Counted from the first letter of the stretch, positions 35,323 through 43,882 are shown. The stretch: DNA of 64,000 nt from Salibacterium lacus (GCF_042684865.1 NZ_JBHUML010000006.1:1-64000), one strand, 5' to 3'. The notes: generated by a model not told the origin, from the sequence alone. Numbers and translations are program-made.

Positions 35323-36770
35323 ATTTCGTCCCCCTCTTTATATTCGATTGGATTGTCCAGTTGGTTAAAGAAACTATTTTCTTTCGTGAATTCATCAATT
35401 TCCCATGAATCCGTATCTTTGTTGTAAACGTAGTAAAGGGTGTAGTAATCCGTTAAGTTATCCTGGTATTCCTTCTCATCTTCCAAATGGGTTTGATCAT
35501 AATCCATCTCGAATCGCGCTGCCAGCGCTGTCTCCCCATTATTATTTTCAATCAAGTTAAAAGTATCTTCATAAGCCAAGGCATTCACCTGTATCTGCTG
35601 TACCTTAGTGGAATCCTCAAATGCTTCTTTCATATCGCTGACCGCGGCTTCAGATACATGTTCGATACTGCCTATGTTCTCTGCCTCTGCGGACCCTTCA
35701 AATGCAGAAAGAACGCTGTAAGCCTGATCCGCCAGTCCTTGTTGTGTTTTTTCCCCAACAGGATCCAGCGTCAGTTCTGTGCTCCGGCTGTCAATCGCGA
35801 CCGGTTCCGATTCCCTTGTCCCCCATGGGAATGCCACTTCCATAGAGGCAGTAGTAGAGCCATCCATAGATACAGGGAAGATATCTTTCTCCATGGATTC
35901 ATTTGTTTCGACAACTTCTCCATTCACTTTCATTACAGGCGAGACAGATTCTGTTTTCTGCCAGACATCCTCATACGTGATAGTCGTTTCGCCGCCTTCC
36001 AGATTTACATGCTCCTTCACTGTCCGCTCTTCTCTATTCGTGGTAGAAAGTTCTTCCACCGTCTCAAGGTTGGCATAATCCCCTTCAAAAACAGCCGATA
36101 CCTCATACTCTCCAGGCGGAACAGGACCATATTCTATCGTTTCCCCGCTTTCTTCCACGACCCCTGCTGATTCTCCATCTACCAGTAATTCAGCTCCAGG
36201 CATATTCGTTGAAAGTTCTATGTAATACGAAGGCATCTGCACCTTATATTGATCAAAGAATGTCCCCTTGTCCTCTACTAAAGAAAACATCGATCCATCT
36301 CCTGATTCCAACCAACCTTCTCCAGAAACTGTTTCTTCCGTTTGATTATCTTCCTGAAGCGCTGCTGATTCGGCTTCCAGTGAAGATATAATCTCCTTGG
36401 AAGCAGAAGGATTGTCATTCAAAAAAGTCAAGATAGATTCTATATCCTCAGTCTTCACCTCCATACGTTCATCTTCTGCTGTAAGCATACTGCTGAGACG
36501 CTCAGCATCTTTTCCCTCCAATGCCTCTTCAAAAGCAGAAACCGTTCTCTCCGGACTGAACAGCATACCTGCAATTTGAAAGAATGCGAATACAATAATA
36601 ATAACAGCCGCCGCGGAGTAGATTCCGATTTGATACATCTTCGGAATATCTCCCCACTTTTCTTTCAGTGATTTCGCCGGCTTCTTCTCTGAAGACATCG
36701 ATGTTCCGCAGGAAGGGCAAAAAAGTGCTTCCTGCCTGGCCTTTGTTCCACATGATGGACAATGCTTCAT
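35319..36770 (-). CDS. tcaA: TcaA-like zinc-ribbon membrane protein
   Basis: The 483-residue protein begins with a zinc ribbon (CPSCGTK and CPSCGTS, residues 4-22), then one membrane helix (~47-68) and a long extracytoplasmic part with successive TcaA-like beta-rich domains, ending in an NTF2-like C-terminal domain. In Staphylococcus TcaA affects teicoplanin sensitivity; the Bacillus relative is YvbJ. It starts with ATG after GGGGGAAGAG and is the first gene of a two-gene operon. Its function here is unproven; the domain order fits the family well. Confidence 0.82.
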   Translation of the reverse strand: MKHCPSCGTKARQEALFCPSCGTSMSSEKKPAKSLKEKWGDIPKMYQIGIYSAAAVIIIVFAFFQIAGMLFSPERTVSAFEEALEGKDAERLSSMLTAEDERMEVKTEDIESILTFLNDNPSASKEIISSLEAESAALQEDNQTEETVSGEGWLESGDGSMFSLVEDKGTFFDQYKVQMPSYYIELSTNMPGAELLVDGESAGVVEESGETIEYGPVPPGEYEVSAVFEGDYANLETVEELSTTNREERTVKEHVNLEGGETTITYEDVWQKTESVSPVMKVNGEVVETNESMEKDIFPVSMDGSTTASMEVAFPWGTRESEPVAIDSRSTELTLDPVGEKTQQGLADQAYSVLSAFEGSAEAENIGSIEHVSEAAVSDMKEAFEDSTKVQQIQVNALAYEDTFNLIENNNGETALAARFEMDYDQTHLEDEKEYQDNLTDYYTLYYVYNKDTDSWEIDEFTKENSFFNQLDNPIEYKEGDEI

Positions 36771-37025
36771 ACGTTCTCTTCCCCCACATTCCGTTCATAC
36801 ATAAAAGTTTCAATACCGCTTATTGTTTTACTTTTTTTAAAAAAAGTTATAAAAAATAACATCATTGAACACAGTTATACCCACTCATTTCCTATCAGCG
36901 GATATAGTAATATGCTTTGAATTAAGACCTTAGCATCATAAAATGAGGGTACCATATTCCTTTTTATTATGAAACAGGACATCTTGAAGTTTTACAAGAA
37001 GAATAACAGATACAAAATGTTAACA
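36771..37025. other. AT-rich intergenic region
   Basis: No gene is recognised. It holds the upstream region of the TcaA-like operon (minus strand) and of the mini-gene at 37086 (plus strand). Confidence 0.4.
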
Positions 37026-37056
37026 ATGACATAAGTCTTCCGAAACAATATATAAA
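37026..37056 (+). promoter_or_regulatory. Sigma-A-like promoter of the mini-gene
   Basis: ATGACA (37026-37031) and TATATA (37049-37054) are 17 bases apart. A transcript starting near 37062 would carry the ribosome site, an 8-codon frame and a hairpin. Confidence 0.5.
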
Positions 37057-37085
37057 TATTCAATATATGTAAGGGGGATGCAGAA

Positions 37086-37112
37086 ATGAAACATTGGTGG
37101 AAAAGCACTTAA
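37086..37112 (+). CDS. Eight-codon open frame with strong ribosome site (MKHWWKST)
   Basis: AAGGGGG lies nine bases before an ATG that encodes only MKHWWKST before TAA. The stop codon touches the left arm of a hairpin at 37111-37140. Promoter, ribosome site, mini-frame and terminator-like hairpin form a complete compact unit of about 80 transcribed bases with no downstream plus-strand gene, so it is not an ordinary leader peptide. It could be a micropeptide gene, a small RNA, or the relic of a longer gene cut by deletion. Confidence 0.4.
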   Translation: MKHWWKST

Positions 37113-37141
37113 ACAGCCGCAGAAATTTCTGAGGCTGTTTT
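37111..37141. terminator. Hairpin after the mini-gene and after the SLH-CAP gene
   Basis: AAACAGCC (37111-37118) pairs with GGCTGTTT (37133-37140) and the self-complementary AGAAATTTCT fills the top, with one mismatch. The plus strand continues TTTTGAG. On the minus strand it lies about 70 bases after the SLH-CAP stop. Confidence 0.6.
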
Positions 37142-37210
37142 GAGCCCGTAATGCTTATTAAATAACTTCTTTCCATAGAAAGCTTTAGATTCATTCTGGC
37201 AGACAGAATC

Positions 37211-38461
37211 TTAAGGTTCCATGTAATATCCGGCCGGGTCTTCTTTCTTGCCAAACCAGACGTGGGCATAGTTTCCTTTTATACCAACTCCCATCACTTT
37301 TAAGTCGGACCAGCTGTCTTCTCCAATAATAACGGTATTATGGCCCGGCGAGTTCTTCCAGGCTTCCAGAGTTTGTGCTGGTTTGGGTCCCAGAGTGTTC
37401 ATGTAGGAAATCTCAAAACCGTTTCCGGTGTACTCTGTCAGCTCCTTTGGTTTCTCCCACATTCTTTCACTGTACTTGTGATCCCCTGTATAACAAACCG
37501 GAGACCAGCTCCCGTTATCCGACCAGCTGTGAAGGTTGCATTCCATGCCGCGGTCATCCGTTCCGTCTTCCGGCACGTATTGATTGGAATCCTCTACGTG
37601 AGTACGCGCAACCTTCGTTAATGATTTTGAAACGGGCATCGGATCGAGCCCTGACGATGTGCGGTAGTCATTGATTAAGCGGGCCAGCTCAGCTTCTTTG
37701 CTGCTTAACTGCTCATTTGTTTGTTCTTCTGCCTTGTTATCTTTACTGCTCCCAATTGCGTCTGCTTCACCGGTATGATCCATCTCATTTTTCCACGGTT
37801 TATCGTCCACGGTAAGATTATCATTCAATCTCTGCATTTCATTATAGGCTTCCTCATATCTTAAACCATCGACATCCACATAGTTTCTCCCCTGCTTGTC
37901 CACCCGGTGTAAAAACGTCACCGCTTCCGCACGGCTCAGTCCTAATTCCGGAGCATACTGCTCCTGTTTCGTTGCCCCCTCTACTTTTCCCGTCGTTAAC
38001 CCTTCTTCAAATAAATAATCAATGGCCGCATCTTCTTTCGGACTGTCTCCATTCAAATAAGCAATCACCTGCGCAATGGTACCTCGTGTTGCCGGCTCAT
38101 TCCGTACAGTATTGTTTTCATAGCCCTGCAGCGGCACTGCATAGTTCTCGAGCGTCTCATAAATACCATCCGCCCAGTGACCGCCTGATGCTTCGTCGGC
38201 GCTTCCCAGATCAGCACCATAATAGGCCAGAATGACCTTGGCGAACTGGGCTTCGGTCAGGTTCTCACTCGGGCGGAAAGTATGATCATCATAACCCGTG
38301 ATCAGTTCTTCTTGACTACCCCATTCAATCGCACTTTCTGCCCAGTAATCCGTGCGTACATCCATGAATGTTTCCGCTGCCTCCGTGTTGCTGCTTAATA
38401 ACAGACCAGTAAGCAGTATACCCCCCATTACCATTCTTTTGGCCTTCAACTTGTTCATCAT
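37211..38461 (-). CDS. Secreted SLH-CAP (SCP/PR1-like) protein
   Basis: The 416-residue protein has a signal peptide (ending NTEAAE), two to three S-layer-homology motifs (~30-205; FMDV..DYWAESAI, ITGYDDHTFRPSENLTEAQF, and LSRAEAVTFLHR), a charged linker, and a C-terminal CAP domain (~255-410) with LINDYRTSSGL, HNTVIIGEDSW and YAHVWFGKK. SLH motifs bind pyruvylated wall polymers, so the CAP domain is displayed at the surface. CAP proteins in bacilli (for example YkwD) are widespread but have no firm biochemical role. Starts at ATG with GGGGATAGAGGG upstream. Confidence 0.9.
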   Translation of the reverse strand: MMNKLKAKRMVMGGILLTGLLLSSNTEAAETFMDVRTDYWAESAIEWGSQEELITGYDDHTFRPSENLTEAQFAKVILAYYGADLGSADEASGGHWADGIYETLENYAVPLQGYENNTVRNEPATRGTIAQVIAYLNGDSPKEDAAIDYLFEEGLTTGKVEGATKQEQYAPELGLSRAEAVTFLHRVDKQGRNYVDVDGLRYEEAYNEMQRLNDNLTVDDKPWKNEMDHTGEADAIGSSKDNKAEEQTNEQLSSKEAELARLINDYRTSSGLDPMPVSKSLTKVARTHVEDSNQYVPEDGTDDRGMECNLHSWSDNGSWSPVCYTGDHKYSERMWEKPKELTEYTGNGFEISYMNTLGPKPAQTLEAWKNSPGHNTVIIGEDSWSDLKVMGVGIKGNYAHVWFGKKEDPAGYYMEP

Positions 38462-39180
38462 CCCTCTATCCCCTCATCATTCAATGACTTTCGAACTATA
38501 TGTATCTTTTATCGGCACGATCGAGAATTTTTCTACTTATACTAAAAAAATTCTCACATGTTGACTCATTGAATTATTGATAATGAGAATACAGGAAGAA
38601 GATTCTTTTCGTTTTGTTTTACCAAATGGTTATGACTTCGGTATCGGCTGCAGGATATATCAAAGTGTTTCAAGAGCCCGGCATTATTGTAGAATAAGTG
38701 TCTGGAGAGGATCACATCCCTGATCCAGGAGCTGAAGCACCGCCTAAAAACAGCGTTTAACACCTCTACGTTACGTTTATCCCGGAGTAAAAGAGACAAA
38801 CGCAACATAGACAGGTTCATAATGACGTTTACGAAGACCGGAGAAGGAAGAAACGTCACTATGGCTGATTCATGGTTACGTTTGCACCCTCCCGAGCAGG
38901 TGTAAACGTCGTTATAACGTTTCCAATGCGGAGAAACCATCGAATAACCACCAACCAAAAAGCCGTCCCCAGAAAAGAAACCGGGCACAGCTTTTCAAAT
39001 ACAGGCAGATAAAATGATCATGAATCAGGATGCGGCCATTTATAACTGCCGGGGATGAACCGGCGGTGATCTGTCACTCTGAACAGAATGATTATCGTGA
39101 GTAGTAGTTATAGTCTTCCTGGATCCTGTTTTTGCTTTCCGTGGTTCAAAACTCTCTCCGATTAATATTATACCGTCTCA
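38462..39180. other. Intergenic region with a cluster of ACGTTT motifs and an IS-end remnant
   Basis: No gene is convincing. Between 38771 and 38925 the core AACGT/ACGTT or a close variant occurs about seven times in both orientations (for example TTACGTTTAT at 38771, GACGTTTACG at 38824, GGTTACGTTTGC at 38875, TGTAAACGTCG at 38901 and TATAACGTTTCC at 38914). The same motif lies beside the promoters of the antisense RNAs at 39.2 and 47.6 kb. At about 38678-38697 GGCATTATTGTAGAATAAG resembles the ISL3 end at 40388-40410. Confidence 0.4.
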
Positions 39181-39181
39181 A

Positions 39182-39211
39182 TGTTTACGTTTGGGGCTCC
39201 TGTGGTATGAT
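39182..39211 (+). promoter_or_regulatory. Extended -10 promoter of the antitoxin RNA
   Basis: TGGTATGAT carries the extended -10 pattern TGnTATGAT (-10 at 39206-39211), with TTTACG 16 bases upstream. The same arrangement, TGTTATGAT, precedes the 47.6 kb copy, and sequence between the two is otherwise divergent, so the promoter is conserved. Confidence 0.7.
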
Positions 39212-39216
39212 TTGAT

Positions 39217-39382
39217 TAAACATGCATACTTTTTGAGCAGCAGCATAAAACGAAAAGGAACCGCAGGTGCTGGTACACCTGCGGCCTTGCACAGCAGCCG
39301 CTTTAAGAGCGGATGGGCTCTGCCCGGTTTCCGTTACGGAAATAGACCGCACACCTAAGCCGAGGGGCGGTCTATTTCTTTT
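39217..39382 (+). ncRNA. Antisense antitoxin RNA of a type I toxin-antitoxin locus (copy B)
   Basis: This predicted ~165-base RNA has its own promoter and terminator and runs against the 3' end of a 25-codon holin-like toxin gene. Structure read from sequence: hairpin 1, CCGCAGGTG (39261-39269) with CACCTGCGG (39276-39284); hairpin 2, CCGCTTTAAGAGCGG; hairpin 3, TTTCCGTTACGGAAA; and a terminator, TAGACCGC with GCGGTCTA followed by TTTCTTTT. The copy at 47.7 kb keeps all of these, but hairpin 1 has a different sequence with pairing retained, which is good evidence for selection on structure. The arrangement matches TxpA/RatA of B. subtilis, where the RNA overlaps the toxin mRNA 3' end and promotes its decay. 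Confidence 0.8.
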
Positions 39383-39449
39383 GCGGCATAAGCAGCACGA
39401 TTAACGTCCCAAACATCACCATCAAGGATAATGTCTGATACATGTCCAT
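39372..39449 (-). CDS. Holin-like type I toxin peptide (25 residues)
   Basis: The peptide begins MDMYQTLSLMV, continues with a hydrophobic stretch to VLLM and ends PQKK. This is the pattern of the short 'putative holin-like toxin' family of bacilli: an acidic/polar start, one membrane segment and a basic tail. GGGGAGG lies eight bases before the ATG. The stop codon TAG lies inside the antitoxin terminator, and the 3' untranslated region is fully complementary to the antisense RNA. Expected action is membrane damage when the RNA antitoxin is lost. Its promoter was not found with confidence; upstream DNA at about 39510 is the broken end of an ISL3 transposase gene. It is too short for most gene callers. 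Confidence 0.8.
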   Translation of the reverse strand: MDMYQTLSLMVMFGTLIVLLMPQKK

Positions 39450-39520
39450 AGGCTCAACCTCCCCTCCGGGAGATTAGCCTACCGCCCTTAGAAGTCCTCT
39501 GTTGCACAAGTGATATTTTT

Positions 39521-40300
39521 TCATAACCCCCCCCGTCTGCGGTCGTATTCATGAAAGTCTTTCTGGACGTTCCGGCGAACCAGATCCAGGGCCCAGTAAA
39601 TATAATGGCAGAAATGAAAGCGGTCCGCGATGATAATCGGAGATCCTAATGCCTGCTGGAAAGCGGATTTAAAGGAAGGGCTCCTATCCATCACCACGAT
39701 CTCCACCTTCGCCCCTTTTTCCCGTAAATACGGTTTGATAGCGGCGGCGGTGCGATCCGGCAGAATATCAAGAGGTTCCCCGGTCCGACCATCTGCGATA
39801 AGGACTTGATACTTCCCTTGATCTGTATCTCCTTTATACTCATCGATGGCAATGACCTCGGGTAGTTCTTTCACTTCCTGGATCATGGGCCCCGCCAGAC
39901 GGTCAAACCGCCGCATAGCTGTTGAAGGGGATGTATGAAACGGATCTGCGGTATCTTTAAAATTCTTACCCTGAATGGTGCGAAGACCTAACGCTTGATT
40001 CCATTCCACCGTGTGACGTTGATAACGCTCCACCACACGGGTCTTTTCCGGAAACTTCTTACCACAGGAACAGGCATAGCGCCGCTTGCGATACATGAAG
40101 TACGACGTCCGTTCCAACATCTTCAGATGTTGGATTTTCTGTATACGGTAATCATGAACACGGTTGGTCCTTTCCCCGCATGCCGGGCATCTATGCGCTT
40201 TTCGTTCCTTTTCCACATGGATATAATACCTAGAGCCCACCGTCTCCGTTTTCATCACGTTGAATTCTTCTAAACCGGGTACATTCATGGTAAAATGCAT
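39521..40300 (-). pseudogene. ISL3-family transposase, truncated at the 3' end
   Basis: About 260 residues remain of a transposase normally ~400 long. It has the N-terminal zinc-binding part (CPACG and CSCGKKF), a helix-turn-helix region and the first two catalytic aspartates (AIDEYKGD and VVMDRSPSFK). The reading frame ends just after FHEYDRR at a run of eight G on the coding strand, so the catalytic Glu region is absent. The preferred ATG is at 40300. A likely terminal inverted repeat lies upstream at 40388-40410. The broken end abuts the toxin gene, so an IS-mediated deletion shaped this junction. Confidence 0.85.
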
Positions 40301-40387
40301 AGACACGCAACTCCTGCCCTTTCTTGTTTCTGGACAATTCAAGTATAAAGGAGTTTGCGTGTTTTTTAGCACGAAATGGTTTTAAAA

Positions 40388-40410
40388 CCCCAACATTTAT
40401 TGTAGAGCCC
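40388..40410. mobile_element. Putative terminal inverted repeat of the ISL3-like element
   Basis: A 23-base segment beginning CCCCAACATTTATTGTAG and ending AGCCC lies about 90 bases upstream of the transposase start and has the GGCTCT-type end expected of ISL3 elements. The matching opposite end was not found next to the truncated gene. Confidence 0.5.
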
Positions 40411-40451
40411 TTTTCTTCCATTTATAAATCAACGTAGTAATGTATTAAGCC

Positions 40452-40495
40452 NNNNNNNNNNNNNNNNNNNNNNNNNNNNNNNNNNNNNNNNNNNN
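40452..40495. other. Assembly gap (44 N)
   Basis: The bases are unknown here. The gap lies directly beyond an ISL3 end, where repeated IS copies commonly break assemblies, so the true distance and even the join are uncertain. Confidence 0.99.
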
Positions 40496-40507
40496 ATGTA
40501 CAGTGGA

Positions 40508-40909
40508 TTAACAAGGATATTTTTCGGTATTATCGCTCAACCAAACGGCAATATCGGCTAACATCACTTTTCCTTGAGCAACATCCACTGTGAAGTTCTC
40601 ATTCACTGTATCATTTTTTTTGATGTTGTAACCGTTCTTCTTTAAAAATATATCAACAGCTGCAAAGGCGGTCCGTTTATTGCCGTTATGAAAGCAATGA
40701 TTTCTTGCTAAGGACTCGAATAATGCCGAAGCTTTTTCAAATAACGCTGGGTATGCGTCTTCTCCAAAAGCCGATTGCTGCGGGCGGTGGACAGCTGATT
40801 CCAGGAGTCCTTGTTCTTTAATACCTGCCTGCTCTTCGTCATTGAATTTTTTCATCATCATAAAATGAATCAAAGCGACATCTTTTGTTCTCAAGTAATG
40901 TACCGTCAT
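40508..40909 (-). CDS. doc: Doc-type Fic toxin (death on curing)
   Basis: The 133-residue protein has the Fic/Doc core motif HCFHNGNKRTAF (HxFxxGNKR), near residue 70, in the Doc variant. Doc kinases inactivate elongation factor Tu by phosphorylation. The upstream gene encodes an AbrB/MazE-fold antitoxin, and its stop codon abuts the toxin ATG, so the two are coupled. Length matches Doc. It lies next to the assembly gap but appears complete. Confidence 0.88.
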   Translation of the reverse strand: MTVHYLRTKDVALIHFMMMKKFNDEEQAGIKEQGLLESAVHRPQQSAFGEDAYPALFEKASALFESLARNHCFHNGNKRTAFAAVDIFLKKNGYNIKKNDTVNENFTVDVAQGKVMLADIAVWLSDNTEKYPC

Positions 40910-41158
40910 TTATCTATCCTTCAGCTTTTCAAATACGTCATGGTGATCTTCGAACGTTTCAGCAAGCATATCAATCATCTCCGGGTCCACATCCTCTTCC
41001 CATTTCCGCTTTTTATTCAATACGATTTTGTTATCCTGCACCTCGAATTCGATGTCATCGCCCCGATTAATCTTTAAAGAGTCGGTGATGGATTTGGGCA
41101 GACCGACACTCAGACTGTTTCCCGTCTGCGTCACTTTACGACTTTCCTTCGCGCTCAT
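40910..41158 (-). CDS. AbrB/MazE-fold antitoxin paired with Doc
   Basis: The 82-residue protein has an N-terminal SpoVT/AbrB swapped-hairpin DNA-binding domain (TQTGNSLSVGLPKSI, GDDIEF) and an acidic C-terminal tail suited to wrapping a toxin. It likely represses its own promoter, which should lie in the AT-rich stretch at 41160-41250. Doc is classically paired with a Phd antitoxin, but AbrB-type partners are also known. Confidence 0.85.
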   Translation of the reverse strand: MSAKESRKVTQTGNSLSVGLPKSITDSLKINRGDDIEFEVQDNKIVLNKKRKWEEDVDPEMIDMLAETFEDHHDVFEKLKDR

Positions 41159-41390
41159 AGAATCACACTCATTTCTTATCTAACTTTCCTCATTATGTGT
41201 TCATTGTGATAGTACTTACGTATATTTATTATAACGTAATTACATTATAACAACCCGTCAGAAGAAAAGCAAGTGTCGTAGAAGTGAAATCAGCTTTCCT
41301 GCCAAAGCAGTGGAGATGATCTGGTGTTATCCACCCACAGCCGCAGTTTTGATAAAGAGCCTGATACATATGCTTTAAAAACAGATATAA
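41159..41390. other. Intergenic region upstream of the Doc operon
   Basis: A TTATTATAACGTAATTAC stretch near 41227 is a likely promoter/operator area for the minus-strand antitoxin gene. No gene is recognised in the remainder. Confidence 0.35.
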
Positions 41391-41437
41391 AAAAGGAACA
41401 GAATGAGTTTTTGTGTGAACTCGTTCTGTTCCTTTCT
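41391..41437 (-). terminator. Terminator of the PRD regulator gene
   Basis: AAAGGAACAGAATGAGTT pairs with AACTCGTTCTGTTCCTTT with one mismatch; on the minus strand it is followed by TTTTTTATATC. It lies about 75 bases after the regulator's stop codon. Confidence 0.85.
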
Positions 41438-41509
41438 TTTACCCAGCTGCATCGCATACTGAATGATTAGTGAAAAAGCCGGCAGTCGTTTGGCAGCTGG
41501 AACACATGA

Positions 41510-43414
41510 CTATGAATTATTCAATAAACGTATCACTTGAGATTTGGATTCACTATTTATCAACTGATGAACTTTTTGTTCATTGTCAATGAATTGAATC
41601 AAGTACTGGTACATTGGTTCAAGTGATTTGGCATTATTGTCAGCCACGTGCAATAAAAAAACAACCTGTACTATGTTACCTCCCCACGTAATAGGGCGTT
41701 TCAATGTACAAACCGACCAAAATGTCTCCTTTGAACGTGAACCATATGGATGAGGGATAGCAACCAAATTACCATAACTGGTTGAAGCCGCAGCCTCCCG
41801 CTCCAATACTGAATTCGTAAAATCAGGTTCAACAAGGCCCATGGCTGACAATTTCCCACCTAAAAACCGTATAGTTTCTTCAGGTGTCTGAAAATCCATG
41901 TTTATATAAATAGCTTCTTCTTCCAAATAGTCTTTTACGATATGATTTCTGGTATTTTCAATTTCGCTGCGGACCAACGATAAATCTTTATTTCCCAAGA
42001 TGGTATTCACTACTATATGTGGAATGGATATATCTTCAGGCAGCGGCACTGTACTAATCACAAGGTCTATCTCTCTTGTATTGTATTGACTTAAATTAAA
42101 CAACTCCGTCGTCCCCTCAATAAATAATTGGTTCCCGAAGTTCGCTTTTAGTTTATAGTAAAGAAGTTTCGAGCTTCCTATCCCTGATGTGCATACCAAT
42201 AAACAGCGTTTGGGATGGACGATACTCTTTTTCCTTTCTAATGCTGCTCCAAAGTGCAAAGCCAAATATCCTGTTTCATTTTCTCCAAGGTATATGTTAA
42301 AGGAGTCAGCCAGAATTTCTTTTGCTACAATTCCGGCTTCAAATGCCACGGGATATTGATTTTTTATAGAAGGCAGGACAGGGTTTTTAAACTCTATGTT
42401 GTTAAAATATCTATACATAACCGGATTGAGATGCTGCATTAATCCATGAAATAATTCTTCATCATGTATGAATTCATACCCCATCCGTTTCTCTACTGCT
42501 TCCAGTATATCTTTTGTAATATGAAAGACATCCTTCTCTTTTAGGGACGTTTCTATTGTTTCTTCATTGATAGACAACCTCGTTCCTCTCAACTGCATTG
42601 CTATATAATAGGCTTCTTGATGAGGAAAACTTATATCCGAACATTCTTCTACCTTTTTTAATACATTATTGGCTATTTGAAATTCCTGACTGGGTTCGAT
42701 AGCGTAATCCATAATACTGCGATTAATCCAATGGCCGTTGCTCACTCTTTTATAGACAATAATAATTTGAATAGTAATGTTATTTAATGCAATATCAGAC
42801 AGAGTTAATTGAAATTCTTTTAAAACGTCAAGAATTAAGGATTTTAGTTGCTGTACTTGTGTATCACCTATAATGCTGCTATTCATGACAGCTATGGCAT
42901 TATCCCCAGTCTGTATCATTTCTGAAGCCATGGCAGATCGTATATTTGATTCCTCTCCGTTTAATGTCAATCCGTAATTCGGCACTGTTTTTAACGAGAG
43001 CTGATACTTCGATAGAATGTTCCTAACCTGATTCATATGTTTTTGAAGTGTGGATCTGCTGATAAACAAATCATTCATTAAGTCCTGCGACTTTATATAT
43101 TTTTTCTGAAAGAAAAATTGATATAACAAATATTCTACCCGGCTTTCCATTTCACCAGCCGAATATTCGCTGTTACAGTCCATTAATTGTTGAACATCCG
43201 CAAGCGTATCTTCATTACTGACTTCTATATAATACCCTTTTCCTACCTGTGACTTAACACTCAGTCCAATATTGTCATATTCCCTATTCATTTTTCTGAT
43301 GTCATTTCTTATCGTTTTGGAACTCACTTGAATAATGCTGCTTAAATATTCACTTGTAATAGAAGAGTCATGATTAAGAAGTATCTTTATGATTTTGAGT
43401 TGCCGCCTATTCAT
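41510..43414 (-). CDS. PRD-containing PTS transcriptional activator (LicR/BglG-Mga type)
   Basis: The 634-residue activator has N-terminal helix-turn-helix domains (~1-165), two PTS regulation domains with conserved histidines (~180-400), an IIB-like domain (CLLVCTSGIGSSKLL, ~405-490) and a C-terminal IIA-like domain (~500-634) with HPYGSRSKE. Phosphorylation by HPr and the partner IIB senses substrate and carbon supply. It is divergent from the beta-glucoside PTS operon, as licR is near licBCAH. The ATG at 43414 follows GGAGGAGGTGATGAA; an in-frame ATG at 43435 lies upstream of that ribosome site and is unlikely. Confidence 0.9.
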   Translation of the reverse strand: MNRRQLKIIKILLNHDSSITSEYLSSIIQVSSKTIRNDIRKMNREYDNIGLSVKSQVGKGYYIEVSNEDTLADVQQLMDCNSEYSAGEMESRVEYLLYQFFFQKKYIKSQDLMNDLFISRSTLQKHMNQVRNILSKYQLSLKTVPNYGLTLNGEESNIRSAMASEMIQTGDNAIAVMNSSIIGDTQVQQLKSLILDVLKEFQLTLSDIALNNITIQIIIVYKRVSNGHWINRSIMDYAIEPSQEFQIANNVLKKVEECSDISFPHQEAYYIAMQLRGTRLSINEETIETSLKEKDVFHITKDILEAVEKRMGYEFIHDEELFHGLMQHLNPVMYRYFNNIEFKNPVLPSIKNQYPVAFEAGIVAKEILADSFNIYLGENETGYLALHFGAALERKKSIVHPKRCLLVCTSGIGSSKLLYYKLKANFGNQLFIEGTTELFNLSQYNTREIDLVISTVPLPEDISIPHIVVNTILGNKDLSLVRSEIENTRNHIVKDYLEEEAIYINMDFQTPEETIRFLGGKLSAMGLVEPDFTNSVLEREAAASTSYGNLVAIPHPYGSRSKETFWSVCTLKRPITWGGNIVQVVFLLHVADNNAKSLEPMYQYLIQFIDNEQKVHQLINSESKSQVIRLLNNS

Positions 43415-43440
43415 TTCATCACCTCCTCCTATCATACATT

Positions 43441-43455
43441 ATAAAAGCGCTATCA
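43441..43455. promoter_or_regulatory. cre-like catabolite-repression site
   Basis: ATAAAAGCGCTATCA matches the CcpA consensus WTGNAANCGNWNNCW at all but one fixed position. It lies between the divergent regulator and PTS operon, so glucose repression of both is likely. A second inverted repeat, TTTTCC-GGAAAA, at about 43477-43494 may bind the PRD regulator. Confidence 0.55.
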
Positions 43456-43561
43456 TGATGTGTGTGCTTCCCTTTTTTCCACTTTTAAAGGAAAATGACA
43501 AACTACTGTCCGTATAAAAATTGTATTACGGTTGTCTTAACGCATAGAAAGGAGTGAAAAA

Positions 43562-43882
43562 ATGAATTATGAAACCGTCGTCATGAGCATTATCACGAAT
43601 GGAGGAAACGGGAAGAGTAATGCGATGGGAGCCATTCGTGAAGCGAGAGAAAGAAACTTTGATCAAGCTGAAGAATTACTGGAAACTGCTAGAGAAGACA
43701 TCTCGAAGGCTCATCGAACTCAAACAGATCTTATACAAGCAGAGGTCAGAGGCGAAAAAGCAGAAACAACTTTACTGATGGTTCATGCCCAGGACCATTT
43801 GATGAACGCTGTCACTACTATCGACCTTGCAGATGAATTTGTCGAGATGTACAAAAAGCTTAAAACTATGGAGGAGATTTAA
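43562..43882 (+). CDS. PTS lactose/cellobiose-type IIA component
   Basis: The 106-residue soluble phosphocarrier has the family's active His in MVHAQDHLM and an all-helical pattern. It passes phosphate from HPr to the adjacent IIB. First gene of the operon; GAAAGGAGTG precedes the ATG. The gene after it starts one base after its stop codon. Confidence 0.92.
   Translation: MNYETVVMSIITNGGNGKSNAMGAIREARERNFDQAEELLETAREDISKAHRTQTDLIQAEVRGEKAETTLLMVHAQDHLMNAVTTIDLADEFVEMYKKLKTMEEI

Noticed and set aside
38566..38988. Minus-strand frame of 140 codons
   Set aside because: No ribosome site, unusual Cys/Ser-rich composition, and it overlaps the ACGTTT motif cluster and an IS-end remnant.
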